This document shows positions 60,022 through 64,000 of a DNA stretch of 64,000 nt, one piece after another (the stretch's first letter is position 1; each line of letters starts with the position of its first letter). Source of the DNA: SIRX01 sp965214475 (lineage in GTDB: Bacteria > Actinomycetota > Rubrobacteria > Rubrobacterales > Rubrobacteraceae); assembly GCA_965214475.1 (NCBI GenBank), contig OZ243953.1:558001-622000 (forward strand). The letters are read 5' to 3'. The translations under genes were made by a program, and so were the position numbers. A model generated the notes under the pieces. The model was not told the DNA's origin, ran no database searches, and saw only the letters and a list, made by a program, of their open reading frames with translations.

Positions 60022-60022
60022 T
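60014..60022 (+). promoter_or_regulatory. extended -10 promoter for rpmB
   Basis: TGGTACAAT gives an extended -10 (TG, one base, TACAAT at 60017-60022), about 90 bases before rpmB. The -35 is poor. It overlaps the -35 of the opposing fakA promoter, so the two probably exclude each other. The rest of the 195-base gap shows nothing else clear. Confidence 0.6.
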
Positions 60023-60110
60023 CTTCGCCCGATGCCCGGTAGCGGCGGTCGCGTTTGCAACCGTCTCCAGGCTTCTAGTATTGACCGTATCCTAGCATAG
60101 GAGCAGTTCT

Positions 60111-60332
60111 ATGGCGAAAATTTGTTATTCGTGCGGTAAGGGTCCAAACTTCGGTAACGCGCGCAGCCACTCCCTGCGGGCCACACGCCGGCGCTGGAAT
60201 CCGAACCTCCAGAAGATCCGTATTCAGGAAGGTGCGACGATCCGGCGTGAGTGGGTCTGCACCTCGTGCCTGAAGGCATTCAAGGTTCAGAAGGCCGCGG
60301 CCACGCCAGCGGCCGTCACTGAAAGCGTCTAA
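60111..60332 (+). CDS. rpmB: 50S ribosomal protein L28, zinc-ribbon form
   Basis: MAKICYSCGKGPNFGNARSHS opens the protein (in part), RATRRRWNPNLQKIR is conserved, and CYSCG with CTSCLKAF form a four-Cys zinc site. 73 residues, ATG start, GGAGCAG upstream. It is divergent from fakA, as in many Gram-positives, and its stop codon overlaps the ribH stop on the other strand. Confidence 0.96.
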   Translation: MAKICYSCGKGPNFGNARSHSLRATRRRWNPNLQKIRIQEGATIRREWVCTSCLKAFKVQKAAATPAAVTESV

Positions 60333-60871
60333 GAGCGCCGCATGCCGGAGGCGGCGTGCGCTCCGGCCCCGTCGTCTTCCGGCGAGCTTCTCCTCAGCCG
60401 GGGCATCAAGTCTGCCATCTCAATGGCTGCCGCGGCGGCCTCGAAACCTTTATTGCCCATTTTAGTACCGGCCCGTTCTATCGCCTGCTCGATAGTCTCG
60501 GTAGTTATGACACCGAAAATTATCGGTACATCGGTTTCGAGCATCACAGACTCTATTCCGCTTGCGGCACCACCCGCCACGTAGTCAAAGTGGGCGGTGG
60601 CGCCCCGGATCACGGCTCCGAGGCATATTACCGCGTCGTACCGACCTGATACCGCCATCTGCTTTGCAGCCAACGGCACCTCGTAGGACCCTGGCACCCA
60701 CGCTACGTCCACAGATCCAGCGTCTCCACCGTGACGCTCAATAGCATCGAGGGCGCCATCGACCAGCGCCTTGACGATGTAGTCGTTGAAGCGCGAAGCG
60801 ACCACGCCAAAAGAACGTCCCGAAGCCGACAGGTTTCCCTCTATGTAGTTTGCCCGCTGTGCGCGCTGCAA
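60329..60871 (-). CDS. ribH: 6,7-dimethyl-8-ribityllumazine synthase
   Basis: RibH condenses DHBP with the ribitylamino-pyrimidine to lumazine. SRFNDYIVKALVDGAL, WVPGSYEVPLAAKQ, CLGAVIRGATAHFDYVA and FGVITTETIEQAIERAG are family motifs (in parts). 180 residues with a short Gly/Ala/Ser-rich C-terminal tail. The TTG start has AGGAGG 6 bases upstream. It ends the ribD-ribE-ribBA-ribH operon. Confidence 0.97.
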   Translation of the reverse strand: MQRAQRANYIEGNLSASGRSFGVVASRFNDYIVKALVDGALDAIERHGGDAGSVDVAWVPGSYEVPLAAKQMAVSGRYDAVICLGAVIRGATAHFDYVAGGAASGIESVMLETDVPIIFGVITTETIEQAIERAGTKMGNKGFEAAAAAIEMADLMPRLRRSSPEDDGAGAHAASGMRRS

Positions 60872-60884
60872 CTCTCTCCTCCTC

Positions 60885-62087
60885 CTAGAACTGCTCGAAA
60901 ACGTGGTTGAGCTTCTCGCGCTTGGTCTCCAGATATTGATCGTTTATTCCGTTGGGCTCTATCTCTAGCGGAAGGCGCTCGGAGATCTCCAATCCGAAGC
61001 CCTGCAAACCGACGACTTTGGTTAGGTTGTTTGTAAGTAGCCGTATCCGCTCTAAGCCAAGGTCTTTGAGGATCAAAGCTCCCATACCGTAATCCCGGAG
61101 ATCCGGGGGGAACCCGAGTTGCTGATTGGCCTCTACGGTATCTAGCCCTCCATCCTGAAGGTGGTAGGCCTTCATCTTATCCAGCAGTCCTATTCCCCGG
61201 CCTTCTTGCTGCATGTAGACGAGGATACCCTCGCCCTCATCAGCAATCCGCTGCAGTGCCGCATCTAGCTGATCCCCACAGTCACACCGGAGCGAATGGA
61301 ACGTATCCCCCGTCAAACAGGCTGAATGGACCCGGACGAGCGCATCTTCCTTGCCCTCGGGTTCGCCCATCACGAGGGCTACGTGGACCAAGTCGTCCAT
61401 GAGATCCTCATACGCCCTGACACGGAACTCGCCGAACTTGGTGGGGAGCGTGGTCTCCACGGTAAATTCGATCAACTTCTCGTGGGTCCGACGATACTCG
61501 ATAAGCTGGGCCACGGTAACCATTTTGATGTCGTGCTCCGCGCAGAAGATCTCAAAGTCCGGTACGCGGGCCATGGTTCCGTCGTCCTTCATGACCTCGC
61601 AGATGACCCCAGCCGGCTTGAGCCCGGCGAGGCGTGCGAGGTCGACGGCGGCTTCCGTTTGTCCGGCCCTCTGCAACACGCCACCCGGATTGGCCCGGAG
61701 GGGGAAGACATGCCCCGGCATTACGAAGTCCTCCGGGCCGACCGACTCATCCGTCGCCAGCCGGCTGGTATACGCACGATCTGCGGCGGAGATACCCGTG
61801 GTAACACCCTCTCGGGCCTCTATAGAGACCGTGAATGCTGTCTCGTTCTGGGCGGAGTTCCGCTGTATCATCTGCGGGATCTCCAGCCGGTCCACGATAT
61901 CTTCGTGTAGCGGCAGACAGATGAGACCTTTGCCGTAGGTCGCCATAAAGTTTATGTCGTCCGCCGTGCAAAACTCGGCGGCCATCGTCAGGTCGCCCTC
62001 GTTCTCACGGTCCTCGTCGTCACAGACGATCACCATCTTGCCAGCTTTGATGTCCTTGACGACCTCTTCTACGGGACTAAACGGCAT
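60885..62087 (-). CDS. ribBA: bifunctional DHBP synthase / GTP cyclohydrolase II
   Basis: The N half (about 1-200) is DHBP synthase with VCDDEDRENEGDLTMAAE and the acidic metal-binding loop; the C half (about 205-400) is GTP cyclohydrolase II with the zinc cysteines in CLTGDTFHSLRCDCGDQL and the catalytic MQQEGRGIGLLDK. The two make both precursors for RibH and RibD. 400 residues, ATG start, overlapping the ribE stop by 11 bases. Confidence 0.97.
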   Translation of the reverse strand: MPFSPVEEVVKDIKAGKMVIVCDDEDRENEGDLTMAAEFCTADDINFMATYGKGLICLPLHEDIVDRLEIPQMIQRNSAQNETAFTVSIEAREGVTTGISAADRAYTSRLATDESVGPEDFVMPGHVFPLRANPGGVLQRAGQTEAAVDLARLAGLKPAGVICEVMKDDGTMARVPDFEIFCAEHDIKMVTVAQLIEYRRTHEKLIEFTVETTLPTKFGEFRVRAYEDLMDDLVHVALVMGEPEGKEDALVRVHSACLTGDTFHSLRCDCGDQLDAALQRIADEGEGILVYMQQEGRGIGLLDKMKAYHLQDGGLDTVEANQQLGFPPDLRDYGMGALILKDLGLERIRLLTNNLTKVVGLQGFGLEISERLPLEIEPNGINDQYLETKREKLNHVFEQF

Positions 62088-62721
62088 CTTCCACGCTCCT
62101 CTCGAACTTATTTACGTTGTTGTATGTTTTGCCTATTCGCGGCTCTAGAAGCCGCTCTACGTACTTGCCTATAACGTCCGCCTCCAGGTTTACCCGATCT
62201 CCTTTTTCTAAAGCGTGTAGGTTGGTATTGGCCCGGGTCTGCGGGAGTATCGAAACCGTCAGCGAACTCTCACCGGCCGATACGACTGTAAGGCTTATCC
62301 CGTCCACGCAGATGCTGCCCTTCTCGACGGTGTAGCGCAGCACGGTTTCCGGCGCCCCGAACTCCCAGAGCTCGGCTTCGCCTTCTTTCCGAACATCCAA
62401 CACCTCTCCTACACCATCCACGTGTCCCTGGACGATGTGGCCGCCAAAACGGCTCTCCAAACTCATCGCCCGCTCCAGGTTTACCGGGTCTCCTTCCTCA
62501 AGGTCGCCGAGCGCCGTGCGGCGCAGCGTTTCGGGCATGGCGTAGAAGGTGAGTTCTTCGCCATCCGCTTCGTTTACCGTCAGGCACACGCCGTTCACCG
62601 AAACCGAGTCGCCGATACCAGCCTCGGGGGCCACTAGCATTGAGCTCACCCTGAGCCGGGCCATGCCGCTACGATCGAGTCCGGTGATCATCCCGGTAGT
62701 TTCAACCAGCCCGGTAAACAT
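62077..62721 (-). CDS. ribE: riboflavin synthase alpha chain
   Basis: RibE dismutates two lumazines to riboflavin. MFTGLVETTG is the invariant start, and two lumazine-binding repeats follow (about 1-97 and 98-195), with GDSVSVNGVCLTV and GSICVDGISLTVV as matching motifs. 214 residues, ATG start, overlapping the ribD stop by 20 bases. Confidence 0.97.
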   Translation of the reverse strand: MFTGLVETTGMITGLDRSGMARLRVSSMLVAPEAGIGDSVSVNGVCLTVNEADGEELTFYAMPETLRRTALGDLEEGDPVNLERAMSLESRFGGHIVQGHVDGVGEVLDVRKEGEAELWEFGAPETVLRYTVEKGSICVDGISLTVVSAGESSLTVSILPQTRANTNLHALEKGDRVNLEADVIGKYVERLLEPRIGKTYNNVNKFERSVEDAV

Positions 62722-63826
62722 GTTCCTCCTTGGCAGCTTCTGCCGGGTAAAAGGTCACAGCGAGGTCTCCGTCGATCGGCTTCACATCAGAGACCACAAA
62801 CCCGGCAGCATCGGCCATGCGGGTGAGGCGAAGCTTGCCGATCATGGGTATACCTTCGGCACCTATGATTCGGGGGGCGTAGAAAACGGTTAGTTTGTCT
62901 ACCAGGCCCTTCTCAATGAACCGGGTCGCCGTCTCTCCTCCACCCTCTACCAGTAGCCCGCGGACACCTCGCTGTTTGAGTTCGTCCAAAACAGCGTTCA
63001 AGTCCAAGCCATTCTCGGAAGTGGTCATGCTAAAGACGCTCACTCCCAGGCTCTCCAGCCTCGTTACGCGCTCATCTGACGCTTCGACGGCGGTGAAGAG
63101 TACGACAGGAGATTGTTGGACCGTTTGTGCGAGTTTGCTTTCCGGGCTGGTAGTCAACTGGGGATCCAGAACCACACGGGTCAAGCTAGCAGGTTTCTCT
63201 GCGCCGTCCCGAACGGTCAAGAGGGGGTCGTCGGCGCGAACGGTGCCGGCCCCAACTAGAACGGCGCCCGCCTCCGCCCGTAGCGTCCTCGCGCTTAACC
63301 TAGAGGAGTCACCGGTGATCCACTTGCTGTCGCCGTTCGAAGCGGCGATCCTGCCGTCAAGGGTAGCCGCCAGCTTGAGGTGGATAAAAGGCCGGCCTTT
63401 TTGCATGGCGGTAAAGAACTGTTCGTTTTGGCGCTCTAATCCTTGATACTGCAGCACCTCTACTTTTATACCGGCATCTCGCAACAATGACACGCTACGG
63501 CCCTGCATCCGGGGATTGGGGTCCAGATGTCCGATTACGACTTTCGATATGCCCGACTCGATAATAGCGTCGGTGCACGGTGGCGTACGCCCGTGATGGT
63601 TGCAGGGTTCCAGCGTAACGTACATCTCTGCTCCACGAACACCGGAACCGGCAAATCTCAAGGCGGCGACCTCGGCGTGATCCCCGCCGGTCCGAACGTG
63701 CCAGCCTTCACCTATGACCTCTTGATCTCGCACCACTACAGCACCCACGAGTGGGTTGGGTGCCACTGTAAAACGCCCGCGCTCAGCGAGATCACGGGCA
63801 CGGTCCATAAGAACTCTGTGTGCCAC
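62702..63826 (-). CDS. ribD: bifunctional pyrimidine deaminase / reductase RibD
   Basis: RibD performs the deaminase and reductase steps of riboflavin synthesis. The N-terminal deaminase has HAEVAAL and the zinc site LEPCNHHGRTPPCTDAI; the C-terminal reductase (about 145-365) has LKLAATLDGRIA, DPLLTVR and LVEGGGETATRF. 374 residues. The GTG start (MAHRVLMDRA) lies about 8 bases after the FMN riboswitch, whose last helix overlaps the Shine-Dalgarno. Confidence 0.97.
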   Translation of the reverse strand: MAHRVLMDRARDLAERGRFTVAPNPLVGAVVVRDQEVIGEGWHVRTGGDHAEVAALRFAGSGVRGAEMYVTLEPCNHHGRTPPCTDAIIESGISKVVIGHLDPNPRMQGRSVSLLRDAGIKVEVLQYQGLERQNEQFFTAMQKGRPFIHLKLAATLDGRIAASNGDSKWITGDSSRLSARTLRAEAGAVLVGAGTVRADDPLLTVRDGAEKPASLTRVVLDPQLTTSPESKLAQTVQQSPVVLFTAVEASDERVTRLESLGVSVFSMTTSENGLDLNAVLDELKQRGVRGLLVEGGGETATRFIEKGLVDKLTVFYAPRIIGAEGIPMIGKLRLTRMADAAGFVVSDVKPIDGDLAVTFYPAEAAKEEHVYRAG

Positions 63827-63832
63827 ATCTTC

Positions 63833-63989
63833 CTTTCTCCCATCCGGACTATCACCGTCGGCGCCGGAATACGATCAGACCGTGCTGATCCTCACCGGCT
63901 CAACCCCCGGATGTTACCGGGAGTTCGCGGGCTCCCCGGAGATGTTTCTCCGGGCTACCGCCGGTGCGGGAATTTCACCCGCCCCCGAA
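63833..63989 (-). promoter_or_regulatory. FMN riboswitch (RFN element) controlling ribDEBAH
   Basis: Read on the minus strand the RFN conserved blocks appear in order: GGGTGAAATTCCC, ACCGGCGGTA, AGCCCGCGA, GAGCCGGTGAGGATCAGCA-type variable arm, GCCGACGGTGATAGTCCGG and ATGGGAGAAAGG. The P1 helix can form between CTTTC at the 5' end and GAAAG at the 3' end. That 3' strand includes the AAAGG used to start ribD, so ligand binding would hide the ribosome-binding site directly. No separate terminator lies between the aptamer and the gene. FMN is made by RibF, encoded at 18-19 kb. Confidence 0.95.
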
Positions 63990-64000
63990 AGTTATCTGAA

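Noticed and set aside
1..64000. CRISPR arrays, prophage, insertion sequences, tRNA or rRNA genes
   Set aside because: No regularly spaced repeats, transposase or integrase frames, or tRNA-like cloverleaf sequences were seen; gene order is that of a conserved core region.

Overview
The window reads as a gene-dense chromosomal core segment of an actinobacterium, most likely a Rubrobacter-like (Rubrobacteria) or related deep-branching lineage. The basis is gene order and gene style. The block rpsP-khpA-rimM-trmD-rplS-rnhB-yraN-comM-dprA-(WhiG-type sigma)-rpsB-tsf-pyrH-frr-uppS-cdsA-dxr-rseP-ispG is the classic actinobacterial arrangement. A SepIVA-like coiled-coil protein sits beside YceD/rpmF, no mutS/mutL is present, and a RodZ-like HTH/DUF4115 protein lies between ftsK and recA. 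GC is moderate for the phylum: about 43-48% in the lines counted at the far left, 55-68% further right. Assignment to genus is inference. Almost every gene is on the minus strand; only a small membrane protein (25390-25746) and rpmB (60111-60332) are on the plus strand. No gap exceeds 300 bases, and I saw no tRNA, rRNA, CRISPR or insertion sequence. || Layout, left to right (transcription runs right to left). 1-6 kb: an AT-rich membrane protein, hflX, miaA, miaB and a GHKL ATPase of unknown role in the place where many bacteria carry mutS/mutL. 5.9-10.3 kb: rny, recX, recA and the RodZ-like protein. 10.4-18 kb: ftsK, RNase J, an M16 peptidase, pnp, rpsO; an 81-bp symmetric palindromic element lies just upstream of RNase J. 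18-25.3 kb: ribF, truB, nrnA, rbfA, ylxP-like, infB, nusA, rimP, headed by a strong promoter followed by a terminator-like hairpin. 25.4-26.1 kb: two small orphan membrane proteins. 26.2-34 kb: ispG, rseP, dxr, cdsA, uppS, frr, pyrH, tsf, rpsB. 34-43 kb: sigma factor, dprA, comM, yraN, rnhB, rplS, trmD, rimM, khpA, rpsP, ffh, ftsY. 43-55 kb: smc, rnc, fabF, acpP, fabG, fabZ, fabD, fabH, plsX, rpmF, yceD, sepIVA-like, an rsmD-coaD fusion. 55-60 kb: recG, degV/fakB, fakA. 60-64 kb: rpmB, then ribH, ribBA, ribE, ribD behind an FMN riboswitch that ends at the window edge. || The genes cover linked functions: ribosome and tRNA maturation, RNA decay (RNases Y, J and III, PNPase, NrnA), type II fatty-acid synthesis tied to phospholipid entry (PlsX, FakA, DegV/FakB, CdsA), isoprenoid and cell-wall carrier synthesis (Dxr, IspG, UppS), protein targeting (Ffh, FtsY), recombination and transformation proteins (RecA, RecX, RecG, DprA, ComM), and flavin synthesis. 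|| The points most worth following are the GHKL ATPase in the mutSL slot, the RsmD-CoaD fusion with a non-canonical DSPY motif, the attenuator in the nusA operon leader, the symmetric palindrome before RNase J, a strand-oriented 10-mer (GTATTATGCG) present five times, probable CTG starts, and a zinc-finger-like tail on NusA.
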